A stretch of DNA of 64,000 nucleotides, taken from assembly GCA_029202385.1 (NCBI GenBank), contig CP119314.1, forward strand, positions 3,350,501-3,414,500. Direction: 5' to 3'. The number at the start of each line of letters is the position of its first letter. Within the stretch, counting starts at the first letter, position 1. The stretch is from Candidatus Sphingomonas phytovorans (GTDB taxonomy: Bacteria > Pseudomonadota > Alphaproteobacteria > Sphingomonadales > Sphingomonadaceae). Position numbers and translations under genes: made by a program. Below are positions 9,968 to 18,634 of this stretch, piece by piece. Under the pieces are notes generated by a model. It was not told the origin of the DNA, did no database searches, and was given only the letters and a program-made list of their open reading frames with translations.

Positions 9968-11944
9968 ATGAGCGTCGCCCGCATCTATCGCGTCGGCTCA
10001 CCTTTCAACGGCGAGGAACTGCCGGAAGTCGACTTCGAGCAGTCGGCCGACACCATGTACCTGGCGCACCTCAACCATGCGCCGACCAAGCTTGTCCGCA
10101 AGAACCATACGGCCTGGACCTTCTCGACGATCGCCTTCACCCCGACGCTCGTCGCCCCGGCGAGCGTCAGCGTCACCGCGACCACCCCGAACACCACCGA
10201 GATATTCTACCAGCCCGCCCGATATGTCGTGACCTCGATCGACGATGCCAGCGGCACGGAGAGCCGTGCCTCCATCGCGCAGTTCGCCAGCAACGACCTG
10301 ACGCTGAAGCGCAACTATAACAGCATAGGGTGGGCGGCGGTGGCCGGTGCGTCGCGGTACCGGGTCTACAAGGCCGACAACACCCAGGAATTCGGCTATA
10401 TCGGCACCACGACGAGCCTGAGCTTCGTGGATGACAATATCGGCCCGGATTATTCCGACGGGCCGCCGATCGCCACAAACCCTTTCGATGACTTTCCCGC
10501 CGTCGTCACGGCGAGCATCGCCGGATCCGTGATGACCGTGACCGCGGTGACGAGCGGCGAGATCAGCGAAGGCAAAACGCTTTCCGGCACCGGCATAACG
10601 GCCGGCACGCTGGTGGTCGGACAGCTTACCGGCGCGACTGGGGCCGCAGGCACCTATACCGTCACGCCATCGCAAACGGCAGCAAGCACGGCGGTCACCG
10701 CGAAGGACCTGCGGAACTACCCCTCCACCATCACCTTCTTCGAGCAGCGCCTGCTCTGGGGCCGCACGACAAGTCATCCCAATGCGATCTGGGGCTCCCG
10801 GTCGGGCAGCTTCGAGAACATGGATATCTCGCGCCCGCTCAAGGCATCGGACAGCCTGAGCTTCGCGCTCGTCTCGGGGCGGGTCAACGCGGTGAACCAG
10901 CTCGTCTCAACGACCAGCCTGCTCGCCCTCACTTCGGATTCCATCTTCAGGATCGAAGGGGGACAGAATGGCTATCTGACCGCGACCGACTTTGTAAGCC
11001 GACGCCAGAATGGGCGCGGATCGGCGCGCCTGTCTCCGCTGGTGATCGACAGCGTCGTCTTCTACCAGACCAGCGTCGGCAACGGCGTGCGGACGCTTGG
11101 TTATGAATTCTCGAGCGACAGCATCAATTCCAACGATGTGACGATCTTCTCCCCACATCTGTTCCGTGGCTTCAACGTCACATCATGGGCCTATGCGCAG
11201 GAACCCCGATCGCTGATCTGGGCGGTTCGCGACGACGGCAAGCTGCTGTGCTTCACCTGGGAGCAGGAGCAGCAGGTCTGGGGCTGGACGATCTGCGAGA
11301 CCGATGGCCTCGTCGAGAGCGTCTGCGTGATCTCCGAAGGTGGCGAGGACCGGCTCTACCTGACCGTGCGACGGAACGGGAAGCTGCTGATCGAGCGCAT
11401 GGCGACGGCCAGATGGGATGCCGTGGAGGATTGCTGTTTCCTCGACAGCGCGGTCAGCTATCGTTTCGAAACGCCGCAAACCGTGCTGCGAAACCTGCAG
11501 CATCTGGAAGGCAGGACTGTCTCGGCCCTTGCCGATGGCGGGGTCGTGACGGGGCTGGTTGTCGGCAATGGCAGCGTCACCCTGCCCGAGCCGGCGAGCA
11601 AGGTGACCATCGGTCTGCCCTACAGCGCCACGATCGAGACTTTGCCGCTCGCCTGGCAGGGCCAGGGCGGCTGGACGATCGCCAAGCCGCAGACCCAGGC
11701 CAGGGCGGTGGTCCGGCTGGTTAACAGCCGCGGCGTGAAGGCGGGGCCGACCGACGCGACGCTCGAACCGCTCCGCGCCCGCATCAACGAGCTTCCCGGC
11801 CAGCCCCCCCAGCTGATGACAGGCCTGTACGGAACCTATCTGCGCGCCGACATCAATGGCGGCGCGCGCATGGTGGTGAGATCGGACGATCCGCTGCCGA
11901 TGACCGTGAGTGCGATCTATCTCGACCCCTCCGTCTCCGAATAA
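9968..11944 (+). CDS. Tail tubular protein B, C-terminal part (nozzle)
   Basis: A 658-residue product beginning [20 protein letters not shown] and [20 protein letters not shown], the signature that in gp12-like nozzle proteins normally follows the beta module without a break. It is in the same frame as the preceding gene, separated by one TGA and three codons. ATG 9968 lacks a strong ribosome site; a six-codon frame (ATG 9951) ends over it in ATGA, so reinitiation is conceivable. Residues about 178-246 are a Gly/Thr-rich beta module ([17 protein letters not shown]) that looks inserted. The remainder has the nozzle core: [43 protein letters not shown]. Together the two parts exceed T7 gp12 in length, mainly because of the Hint region and this insert. 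Confidence 0.8.
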   Translation: MSVARIYRVGSPFNGEELPEVDFEQSADTMYLAHLNHAPTKLVRKNHTAWTFSTIAFTPTLVAPASVSVTATTPNTTEIFYQPARYVVTSIDDASGTESRASIAQFASNDLTLKRNYNSIGWAAVAGASRYRVYKADNTQEFGYIGTTTSLSFVDDNIGPDYSDGPPIATNPFDDFPAVVTASIAGSVMTVTAVTSGEISEGKTLSGTGITAGTLVVGQLTGATGAAGTYTVTPSQTAASTAVTAKDLRNYPSTITFFEQRLLWGRTTSHPNAIWGSRSGSFENMDISRPLKASDSLSFALVSGRVNAVNQLVSTTSLLALTSDSIFRIEGGQNGYLTATDFVSRRQNGRGSARLSPLVIDSVVFYQTSVGNGVRTLGYEFSSDSINSNDVTIFSPHLFRGFNVTSWAYAQEPRSLIWAVRDDGKLLCFTWEQEQQVWGWTICETDGLVESVCVISEGGEDRLYLTVRRNGKLLIERMATARWDAVEDCCFLDSAVSYRFETPQTVLRNLQHLEGRTVSALADGGVVTGLVVGNGSVTLPEPASKVTIGLPYSATIETLPLAWQGQGGWTIAKPQTQARAVVRLVNSRGVKAGPTDATLEPLRARINELPGQPPQLMTGLYGTYLRADINGGARMVVRSDDPLPMTVSAIYLDPSVSE

Positions 11945-12398
11945 CCGGGTCGCGCTGGTCAGCGCCACGCCAGTCCATGTCGGCCCGATCGCATCGCGGA
12001 TGCGCGAGGCCGATGTGACCGAGTGCGCGGCGATGGGCCATACGCCAAGACAGGCGTTGCGGGCTGGCCTGCTGTCCTCCTCATTATGCCTTACCGCCAC
12101 GGTCGACGGGCGGCCCGAGGCGATGTTCGGCCTGGTGGTGACGAACGCACTGTGCGGCGAGGGGGCGCCCTGGATGCTCGGCAGCGACGCGATCTACCGC
12201 CACCCGCGCACGATGCTGCGCTGGGGCCCGCGCATCCTTTCGGCGATGTTCGATTCAACCCCGGTGCTGGAGAACCTAGTAGCGGAAGACAATCACCGCG
12301 CCGTCCGCTTCCTGCGGCGGATCGGCTTCACCATCGGAAAGGAGGTGATCATGATCGCCGGAACCCGCTTCGTCCCCTTCTCCCAGGAGCGCCGCTGA
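11910..12398 (+). CDS. T7 gp13-like virion protein (DUF2833/acetyltransferase-like)
   Basis: A 162-residue protein from a GTG at 11910, overlapping the nozzle gene by 35 bases; no better start exists before residue 30. It resembles the gp13/DUF2833 family of T7-like phages, a small GNAT-like fold: an N-terminal [16 protein letters not shown] segment, [19 protein letters not shown], then the conserved C-terminal pattern [20 protein letters not shown]7 gp13 is needed for virion assembly; an acetyltransferase activity has not been shown to my knowledge. Its place between nozzle and gp14-like genes matches T7 order exactly, which supports the assignment. It ends in TGATG, overlapping the next start. 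Confidence 0.65.
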   Translation: MRSISTPPSPNNRVALVSATPVHVGPIASRMREADVTECAAMGHTPRQALRAGLLSSSLCLTATVDGRPEAMFGLVVTNALCGEGAPWMLGSDAIYRHPRTMLRWGPRILSAMFDSTPVLENLVAEDNHRAVRFLRRIGFTIGKEVIMIAGTRFVPFSQERR

Positions 12399-12955
12399 TG
12401 TGCGAACCCACAACCGCTTTGCTGATCGCCTCCACCGCCATGTCGAGCATCGGCGCCGTGACGGCCGGCATCGGGCAGGCCCAGCAATATCGCTATCAGG
12501 CGCAGATTGCCGACCAGAATGCCCGGCTGGCGAATGAACAGGCGCGCGATTCGATCGAGAATACCAATCTGGAGGCGCAACGTCGCTATCGCGACCTGGC
12601 CCAGATGAAGGGCGCGCAGACCGCCGCGATGGCGGCGAACGGCGTCGATCTCAATTTCGGATCACCGGTCGATATCCAGAAGGATACCGCGATGATCGGC
12701 GCCGAGGATATCGGCCAGATCTACAAGGGCGGCAACGAACGGACGCGCGGCTTCGACATCAACGCGTTCAACTACAGATCCGAGGCCTCGGCGAACCGCG
12801 CCAAGGCAAGCGGTGCGCTGATGAAGGGTGTGTTTGACGGGCTCTCGACGGCGTTGGGCGGTGCCTCGCAAGTCGCGGGGAAGAAGAATCCGGTTGGCAA
12901 GAAATCAGCCCCGCCAGCGCAAAACCCGTTCGCCTCTCCACTGCCGAGGACTTAG
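12398..12955 (+). CDS. T7 gp14-like internal virion (ejectosome) protein
   Basis: A 185-residue protein; ATG 12398 overlaps the previous stop. The frame is open far upstream, but that part is antisense-like. It starts with a hydrophobic, Gly/Ala-rich segment ([19 protein letters not shown]), then long alpha-helical stretches rich in Ala, Gln and Arg ([34 protein letters not shown]), and a basic Pro-rich tail. This matches small internal virion core proteins that insert into the outer membrane during DNA ejection in T7-like phages. The gp15 and gp16 genes expected next are missing; the stop overlaps by four bases the stop of a glutaminase gene on the opposite strand. Confidence 0.6.
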   Translation: MCEPTTALLIASTAMSSIGAVTAGIGQAQQYRYQAQIADQNARLANEQARDSIENTNLEAQRRYRDLAQMKGAQTAAMAANGVDLNFGSPVDIQKDTAMIGAEDIGQIYKGGNERTRGFDINAFNYRSEASANRAKASGALMKGVFDGLSTALGGASQVAGKKNPVGKKSAPPAQNPFASPLPRT

Positions 12956-13917
12956 CTGTCATTGACTTTCAGTCCCGCCCGGGGATCGGAAGGCTCGAAC
13001 ACTGACCAGCCGGTACGTTGCACCAGCCGCTCCAGCGCCAGTGCGCCCAGTTGCGATGTACCACGCGGGTTGAGACCGGGCGACCACACGGCGATCGACG
13101 CCTTCCCGGGCGCGATCGCCAGGATACCGCCGCCGACGCCGGACTTGCCCGGCAGGCCGACACGGAAGGCGAACTCGCCCGACCCGTCGTAGTGGCCGCA
13201 GGTCATCATCAGCGCGTTGATGCGCCGTGCGCGCTGGGTCGATACGATCGAATGGCCGGTCGCCGGGTTGATTCCGCCAGCCATGAGATACCTGCCCGCA
13301 AGCGCGAGCTGGCGGCAGCTCATCGCCAGCGCGCATTGATGGAAATAGACGCCAAGCGTCCGTTCGACCGGATTGCGGACATTGCCGAACGCGCGCATAT
13401 AATTGGCCAGCGCAATGTTGCGGAAACCAGTCGCCTGCTCGGCCCGCGCGATGCGTTCGTCGATGAAGATGCTGTCGTCGTCCGCCAGCGATCGGACGAA
13501 GCGCAGGATTTCACCGATCGCCTCGACCGGTTCGTACGCGCCAAGGATCATGTCGGCGACGACGATCGCGCCAGCGTTGATGAAGGGATTGCGCGGGATG
13601 CCGGATTCAGTCTCGAGCTGGACGATCGAGTTGAACGCGCTGCCCGATGGTTCGCGCCCGACCCTGTCCCACAGCCTGTCACCGATCGCGCCCAGCGCCA
13701 GGGTCAGGCTGAACACTTTCGAGATGCTCTGGATCGAGAAGGGTTCTTCCGCATCGCCCGCCATATGGCAGGTGCCGTCCGCCTCGATCACCGCGATGCC
13801 GAACTTGCCGGCGGTGACCTCTGCGAGGCCGGGGATATAATCGGCCACGGTGCCGCGATCCGGCGCGTCCGCCATCTCGGCCGCGATATCGACGACGATC
13901 GTTTCGAGGGAAGCCAT
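12952..13917 (-). CDS. glsA: Glutaminase
   Basis: A 321-residue serine-dependent beta-lactamase-fold glutaminase that hydrolyses L-glutamine to glutamate and ammonia in the cytoplasm. The SxxK motif is Ser64-Ile-Ser-Lys67 ([11 protein letters not shown]). Other family marks are [45 protein letters not shown], and the C-terminal [15 protein letters not shown]. Length is normal and all key regions are intact. It lies 40 bases downstream of the P450 gene on the same strand and could be the last gene of that operon, though a functional link is not obvious. Its 3' end converges with the phage gp14-like gene, with a four-base overlap of stops. Confidence 0.95.
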   Translation of the reverse strand: MASLETIVVDIAAEMADAPDRGTVADYIPGLAEVTAGKFGIAVIEADGTCHMAGDAEEPFSIQSISKVFSLTLALGAIGDRLWDRVGREPSGSAFNSIVQLETESGIPRNPFINAGAIVVADMILGAYEPVEAIGEILRFVRSLADDDSIFIDERIARAEQATGFRNIALANYMRAFGNVRNPVERTLGVYFHQCALAMSCRQLALAGRYLMAGGINPATGHSIVSTQRARRINALMMTCGHYDGSGEFAFRVGLPGKSGVGGGILAIAPGKASIAVWSPGLNPRGTSQLGALALERLVQRTGWSVFEPSDPRAGLKVNDS

Positions 13918-13957
13918 AGGTGTTGTTAGCGAGCCCCGCCCGCATAATCACGCTGCT

Positions 13958-15190
13958 TCAGTCGAACTCCACCGTCAGCGATTCAGCAAAGGCCCCGTTC
14001 TTGCGCAGCTTGCCGGCAGCACCCGGCGCGCGGCGCAGATTCTCGCGCTTCAACAGCGGCTTCAGCATCAGGTGAAGCGTGGCGTTGTTGATGTGGATAC
14101 CGAAGCATTGATGCAGGTCATAGCCGAAATGAATATATTCGTGCGGCAGCCGGCACGGATCAAAACGCTCCGGATCCGGCACCCGACGCCCGTCGCGCAT
14201 TGCGGAGGCAAAGGCGGCAAGCACCGTCGATCCAGCTGGAATGGTGCGCTGATGCCTGGTGCCCTGAGCAACCGTCCAGTCCTTCAACACCACGCGCGGC
14301 AAGCCGGGGGCGAGCGGATCGAAGCGCATCGCCTCGCGAACATAGCCGGCGAGCAGCACGACATCCCCGGCGCGCGCCGCTGCCTGGGCACCCCGCAGCG
14401 CATCGGGCCGGCGCAGCAGCTGCTCCATCGCCTGGGGCACGACCATCGGCGGCTGGGGCGGACCGCCGACGATGAAGCCCATCAGTGCGGTGCGGATCTG
14501 CGCATCGCTGAAACCAGGTTCACCCGCCTTTTGCAGCTTGAGGCAACGAGCGAGAACATCGTCCACCTTGCCCGGCGCGGCACGGCGTGCCTCGATCTGC
14601 CGCTGGATATGGTCGCGCAGGGCCGGCGCGATCTCGGCAACCTCGGCGAGCAGCGGCGCATCGCTGGCGACGAACTGATATTCGAACAACCGCGTGCCCC
14701 AGACACGCAGGTCGCCCCCCGGGGGCGCCGGGACGCCGAAATAGTCGGCAAGGAAATCGAAGGTGACGCGCCGCACCAGCATATCGACCACCTCGATCCG
14801 GCCGCCTGCGCCGGCGACGATCGCCTCGGCCTGCGCCTCGACCTTTGCCGCGAGCAGCGGCAGGTCGGCCGGCCGGACGACCTTGCGCATCGCCGCGGTA
14901 TCGGCGCGATATTGCGGGGTATCGCCCATGCCGAGGAAGAAGGGCTCCCCGCCCATGATGATGTCGAGCTTTTCCTTGTAGGTGACGCCGAACGCCGGAT
15001 CGGTCGCGAACACCTCCCGCACGTCATCGTACAAAGTGACCACATAGGTCTTGCCGAAGCGGGGGATCGGCTTCAGCCGGCGCAGCAGCCGGAAAGCGAA
15101 CGGCATCGCCGCCATCACGCCTTGCATCAGCAATCGCTTCAGGCCCGTGGGGCCGGGCCGTAGCACCTCGGTCGAGGAAAGCACGCTCAT
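13958..15190 (-). CDS. Cytochrome P450 lacking the acid-alcohol pair in the I helix
   Basis: A 410-residue haem-thiolate protein; ATG 15190 overlaps the DyP stop (ATGA). The haem-binding loop is FGYDLHQCFGIHIN with Cys362 as axial ligand. The K-helix ExxR is Glu286-Arg289 (VREAMRFDP). In the I helix, where monooxygenases have (A/G)Gx(D/E)T, this protein reads FIVGGPPQPP (242-248): both the acidic residue and the threonine are absent and two prolines pairs break the helix. P450s that rearrange or cleave hydroperoxides, such as CYP74 enzymes and prostacyclin synthase, also lack this pair, so a peroxide- or hydroperoxide-using reaction is more likely than O2-dependent monooxygenation. No ferredoxin or reductase gene is nearby. 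It is coupled to a DyP peroxidase gene. Confidence 0.85.
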   Translation of the reverse strand: MSVLSSTEVLRPGPTGLKRLLMQGVMAAMPFAFRLLRRLKPIPRFGKTYVVTLYDDVREVFATDPAFGVTYKEKLDIIMGGEPFFLGMGDTPQYRADTAAMRKVVRPADLPLLAAKVEAQAEAIVAGAGGRIEVVDMLVRRVTFDFLADYFGVPAPPGGDLRVWGTRLFEYQFVASDAPLLAEVAEIAPALRDHIQRQIEARRAAPGKVDDVLARCLKLQKAGEPGFSDAQIRTALMGFIVGGPPQPPMVVPQAMEQLLRRPDALRGAQAAARAGDVVLLAGYVREAMRFDPLAPGLPRVVLKDWTVAQGTRHQRTIPAGSTVLAAFASAMRDGRRVPDPERFDPCRLPHEYIHFGYDLHQCFGIHINNATLHLMLKPLLKRENLRRAPGAAGKLRKNGAFAESLTVEFD

Positions 15191-16779
15191 AGCGACGCCA
15201 GATAGCGCAGTGCCGGGATGCTCGGCAGGAAGAAATAATCCCCGCCGGCCATGCGGACAAAGGTCTCGACATCGACGATCCGGCGCAGCGGCTGTTCCCG
15301 GATCGTCATCTTGCCCTTGGGCCCGATCAGCGGATCGGTCTCGTCGAACAGGGTCGCGAAGTTCGGGTTGAGCAACCAAGTCTGCTGCACGAACTCGAAC
15401 TGGCGGGCGATGTCGGTGTTGAGGCAGATGAACAGCAGCCCGCGATCGACCCCGTCCTCCTTTGGCGGCACGCTGATCGTCGAGCCATATTTCCGGCCGC
15501 GGCGCAGGATGCGGTGGTTGTTCGCAGCGTCGAGCAGGGTCTGCTTGTCGCCAGTTGTGGGCGCAAGACCGTCTCGCGGGTTGGAGCGACGGACATGTGA
15601 CCCAGCCGGGCAGCCGACACCGTGCAGATCGCGGTCGAAAAAGCCGAAATCATTCTCCGGCTGCTCATAGGCATCGGGCGGCAGATAGCCGGCCGGACAG
15701 AGCAGATCGCCCTTGGTGTTGCGGCCGACCACCCGCTCGGCAAGCCAGGTGGTGGTAACGTGCGCCGATCCTTCCGGATCGCGCTCGCGGATATGCGCGG
15801 CATTCGCGCGCATCGATTGCCAGAAGGCGACGACATCCTGCTTCAGCTCGCGCACGACCATGTAGCTGCCGTCGAGCCCGAGATCGAGCGAGCCCTCCGC
15901 CAGCGGATGCGGCGGCAGGCCGGCGGCCCGTGCCTTGTCATCGTCGGGCACGATCGGCCCGGGCGCCTTTTCGTGGTGGCCGTTGGTGTGGCCGAACAGG
16001 ATCTCGCCAAGCGGCACGCCGTTCCAGAAATCGCGCACGGCCGGGGCACCCGTACTGAGGACGATCGCGTCCTCGTCATCGAACGGGATCGGCTGCGAGA
16101 TGCCGTCGGCGAAACCGAAATGCTCGCGCGCGACACCCTTCTCATCCGGGCGCAGATCAAGCGGCAGGCGGTGGACGACCTGCACGTCATGCGGCTTCAG
16201 CGCCGCCTCGACCTGTTCGGCCCAGGCCTCGGCGCTGTCCTCGTCCTTGTCGTAGAGCAGCAGCAGGGCATGGACGGTCACCGGCGTGACGATCTGTTCC
16301 TCGCGATGCCCGGTGGAGGTGCTGGAACGCGATTGTCCCGCTTCCACGCTGGTCAGGGCACTGCGCTGCCGCGCGTTCGAGCTCCATTTCGGCCCGCCTT
16401 CGATGACCGTGCCGAGCCATTCGCCCTTGCGGCGATCACCCAGGCGACGCAGCCGGTCCTCCTGGAACATCCCCTCCTTGAACGGTGCAGCAAAGGAGTC
16501 GAGCGCGGGTTTCGGCAGGCCCATCTTTTCGAGCCCGGCATAGGCGAAGGAGATCGCGGTCGCCCGCGCGTCGCGCCCGTCAGCATCGGTGACCGGCGCG
16601 AGTTCCTGGACTGTCCGGAGCCAGGCACCGCCGCCCTTCCCCTTCCAGGTGAATTCGAGGAACAGGGCCCGCCCGGTCGGCAATGAAGCGAAGCCGCTGA
16701 CAACCAGCCCCTGAGTCAGGGTGCAGTGCGGCGCCTTCAGCTGCCAGCTCGGCGGCTTTTTCCGCGGCGTCTCGCTCAC
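15187..16779 (-). CDS. DyP-type haem peroxidase
   Basis: A 530-residue protein. GTG 16779 overlaps the upstream stop (GTGA); a GTG at 16794 is the alternative. It carries the DyP catalytic GxxDG motif as GFADG (222-226, Asp225) and the proximal haem ligand His395 in CPAGSHVRRSNPRD. The C-terminal ILRRGRKYG and GLLFICLNTDIARQFEFVQ are typical of the longer DyP subfamilies. There is no Tat or Sec signal, so it is probably cytoplasmic, unlike EfeB-type DyPs. It uses peroxide to oxidise organic substrates. Tight coupling to the P450 downstream and a membrane protein upstream suggests a three-protein pathway acting on a lipid or lipid hydroperoxide; that substrate is my inference. Confidence 0.92.
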   Translation of the reverse strand: MSETPRKKPPSWQLKAPHCTLTQGLVVSGFASLPTGRALFLEFTWKGKGGGAWLRTVQELAPVTDADGRDARATAISFAYAGLEKMGLPKPALDSFAAPFKEGMFQEDRLRRLGDRRKGEWLGTVIEGGPKWSSNARQRSALTSVEAGQSRSSTSTGHREEQIVTPVTVHALLLLYDKDEDSAEAWAEQVEAALKPHDVQVVHRLPLDLRPDEKGVAREHFGFADGISQPIPFDDEDAIVLSTGAPAVRDFWNGVPLGEILFGHTNGHHEKAPGPIVPDDDKARAAGLPPHPLAEGSLDLGLDGSYMVVRELKQDVVAFWQSMRANAAHIRERDPEGSAHVTTTWLAERVVGRNTKGDLLCPAGYLPPDAYEQPENDFGFFDRDLHGVGCPAGSHVRRSNPRDGLAPTTGDKQTLLDAANNHRILRRGRKYGSTISVPPKEDGVDRGLLFICLNTDIARQFEFVQQTWLLNPNFATLFDETDPLIGPKGKMTIREQPLRRIVDVETFVRMAGGDYFFLPSIPALRYLASL

Positions 16780-18416
16780 AGGTCGTTGATCCACGCGGAC
16801 GCCTCCTTGTTCGTGAGCGACGGTTTGCGCAGGCCGTTGGCGATGCGGTTGTTGCGTTCGACCTGATCGACGGTCAGGTCGCTATAGGCGCTGTACCAGA
16901 AGCGGCTGACCGCCATTGAATGGCGCGCCCAGCCCTTGAACTTGCGGCCATGGCTGGCGCCGTCCTGGATGAGGAAACGCGTCGCCGGGAAGCCAACGCC
17001 GCATCCCCAGGCGAGGGTGAGGCCGACATGCGCCTTCTCGATGAAATCATCGAGATAACTTTCCCAGCTCTGATCGAAATTGCTGAAGAACATCAGCCGG
17101 CTGCCATTGTTGACGAATGCCCAGTGCGCGAAATGGACGGTGCGCATGCTGCCGAGATAGCCGCGCACGCCGCTGTTCGGCATCGCGCGCAGCACCAGCC
17201 CGAGCCCGTGATGACCGGCGCGGACGATGATGGTGCGCAGCACGCCCGGCTTGATCAGCACGACCGAGCCCATGTGGTTCTGCGGAATCCAGTCCTCGCG
17301 CTGCGCCATCTGGCGCACCATCTCCTCATCGATCGGCGGCTCGTCCTGCGAGGAATCGCGCCGTTCGAGATAGCGCAGCCAGCAGAGGATCAGCAGCACC
17401 GAGAAGGGTACGCTGAGGAGGCCGAACAGCGTGATCCGCGGCGCATGCTGACGCGCCAGCTCGAGCGGCAGGCCGGTCATGATCGAGATGGTGATGGTGA
17501 TAAGCGGTGCGAGCACCGCGTAGAGGATCGCCCCAACCAGGATCAGCACCAGGGTCTGCGGCTTGAACAGGGCAGTGATCAGGTTGAACGTCCCCGCCGT
17601 GTCAGTGCCCGGCAGCGGCTCGCGGATCATGTAGAGGCGGATACCCGTGTAGATCAGGCCGAAGGCGAGCAGCAGGAAGAAGCGTTTGTCCGGCATCAGC
17701 GGCGCGAGGATCAGGCCCGGCAGCGCCAGTGCGAGGACGACGAGCAGGGCAAAGACCGCCACCTTGAGATAATCGCCGCAACGCGTGAAGAACGGGATAC
17801 GAGCCGGCGCGCGTTCGGCAAGCCAGGGAAAGGCGGGCAGCAACGCACTACGGAGATGGTGGTGGATGTCGGCCGGGGTCACCGCGCCACGATAGGGGCT
17901 TGGCCCGGTACCGTTGGCGGTCGCGATCTCGGTCCGGGTCGCGCGAAACAGGTCGCTCTCGGCAAGGATTCGGTCGCGGGTCATGCCGCGATTGCCGTGA
18001 TGGTAGACACTCGGCTCAAGCGAGCGCGCCTCCATATAGGGCGCGACCGGCGCCCGCGAATCCGGCGCCGTCACCGCATCGTAAAGCGGCCCGCATGGAT
18101 CCAGCGGGCGCTTGCAGCACCGCAGCATGTTACGCAGGTCAATGCCGATCGCTGCCTCGAGCTGCCCCCAGAAGATGCCGGGCGCCCCGTCGAAATTGGC
18201 CTCGAGCACGAACAGCGGATCATAGTCAGCGCCGGGGAACATGCTCATCGACAGGAAATGCACCGACGGCACGCCCCGCATGAACCAGGCATAGTCGCCG
18301 GGGCCACCCGCGCTCGCGGCGGAGCCGTTGTCGTGCAGCCGGTCGATCAGGGCGGAAAGCTTGACCTGGCTTTCCGGCTTGACCTCCAGTGCCACGGACA
18401 AAGTCGTTTGTCGCAT
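16776..18416 (-). CDS. Membrane protein with duplicated soluble domain, first gene of the haem-enzyme operon
   Basis: A 546-residue protein from ATG 18416, preceded by AGAGGA. I do not recognise a named family. Layout: a soluble N-terminal domain (about 1-205), four membrane segments (about 216-240, 246-264, 288-313, 328-350), and a soluble C-terminal domain (about 380-546). The two soluble domains look related. VHFLSMSMFP at 52-61 followed by LEANFDG and a helix aligns with VHFAHWAFVN at 427-436 followed by FFSNFDQ and a helix of similar length. Each suggests a ferredoxin-like alpha/beta fold, the fold DyP peroxidases also use, but no haem ligand can be assigned. Overlap with the DyP start (GTGA) and strict order suggest a membrane platform or substrate-delivery partner for the two haem enzymes. 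Confidence 0.7.
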   Translation of the reverse strand: MRQTTLSVALEVKPESQVKLSALIDRLHDNGSAASAGGPGDYAWFMRGVPSVHFLSMSMFPGADYDPLFVLEANFDGAPGIFWGQLEAAIGIDLRNMLRCCKRPLDPCGPLYDAVTAPDSRAPVAPYMEARSLEPSVYHHGNRGMTRDRILAESDLFRATRTEIATANGTGPSPYRGAVTPADIHHHLRSALLPAFPWLAERAPARIPFFTRCGDYLKVAVFALLVVLALALPGLILAPLMPDKRFFLLLAFGLIYTGIRLYMIREPLPGTDTAGTFNLITALFKPQTLVLILVGAILYAVLAPLITITISIMTGLPLELARQHAPRITLFGLLSVPFSVLLILCWLRYLERRDSSQDEPPIDEEMVRQMAQREDWIPQNHMGSVVLIKPGVLRTIIVRAGHHGLGLVLRAMPNSGVRGYLGSMRTVHFAHWAFVNNGSRLMFFSNFDQSWESYLDDFIEKAHVGLTLAWGCGVGFPATRFLIQDGASHGRKFKGWARHSMAVSRFWYSAYSDLTVDQVERNNRIANGLRKPSLTNKEASAWINDL

Positions 18417-18580
18417 CCGGCCATTCCTCTGCGCGCAGCGTTCCCGAAGCGAAGAACGGACACCCACCGCCCGAACGTTACGCTCCCGATTCGTCAACCT
18501 ATTATGTCACGCCATTCAAGGCGCACAGACAAACGAGATGATAGATCGGATTCCGGATCTATCTCCGTCCGGCGCCAGTC

Positions 18581-18608
18581 GATTCAAACCTTTCCCGCCA
18601 CCGCCTAA
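18581..18608 (+). promoter_or_regulatory. Second copy of GATTCAAACC-N13-CCTAA, ahead of the tail fibre
   Basis: GATTCAAACC at 18581-18590 and CCTAA at 18604-18608 repeat the arrangement found before tail tubular protein A, with the same 13-base spacer length but different spacer sequence. Here a strong ribosome site (AGGAGGTG, 18623-18630) lies between the motif and the GTG start at 18635. It marks the restart of the plus-strand phage genes after the opposite-strand block. Confidence 0.35.
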
Positions 18609-18634
18609 GCCATCTCCATCACAGGAGGTGCCGC

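Noticed and set aside
13958..15190. P450 as a pseudogene because of the altered I helix
   Set aside because: The frame, haem loop and ExxR are intact and the gene is coupled to intact neighbours; altered chemistry is more likely than decay.
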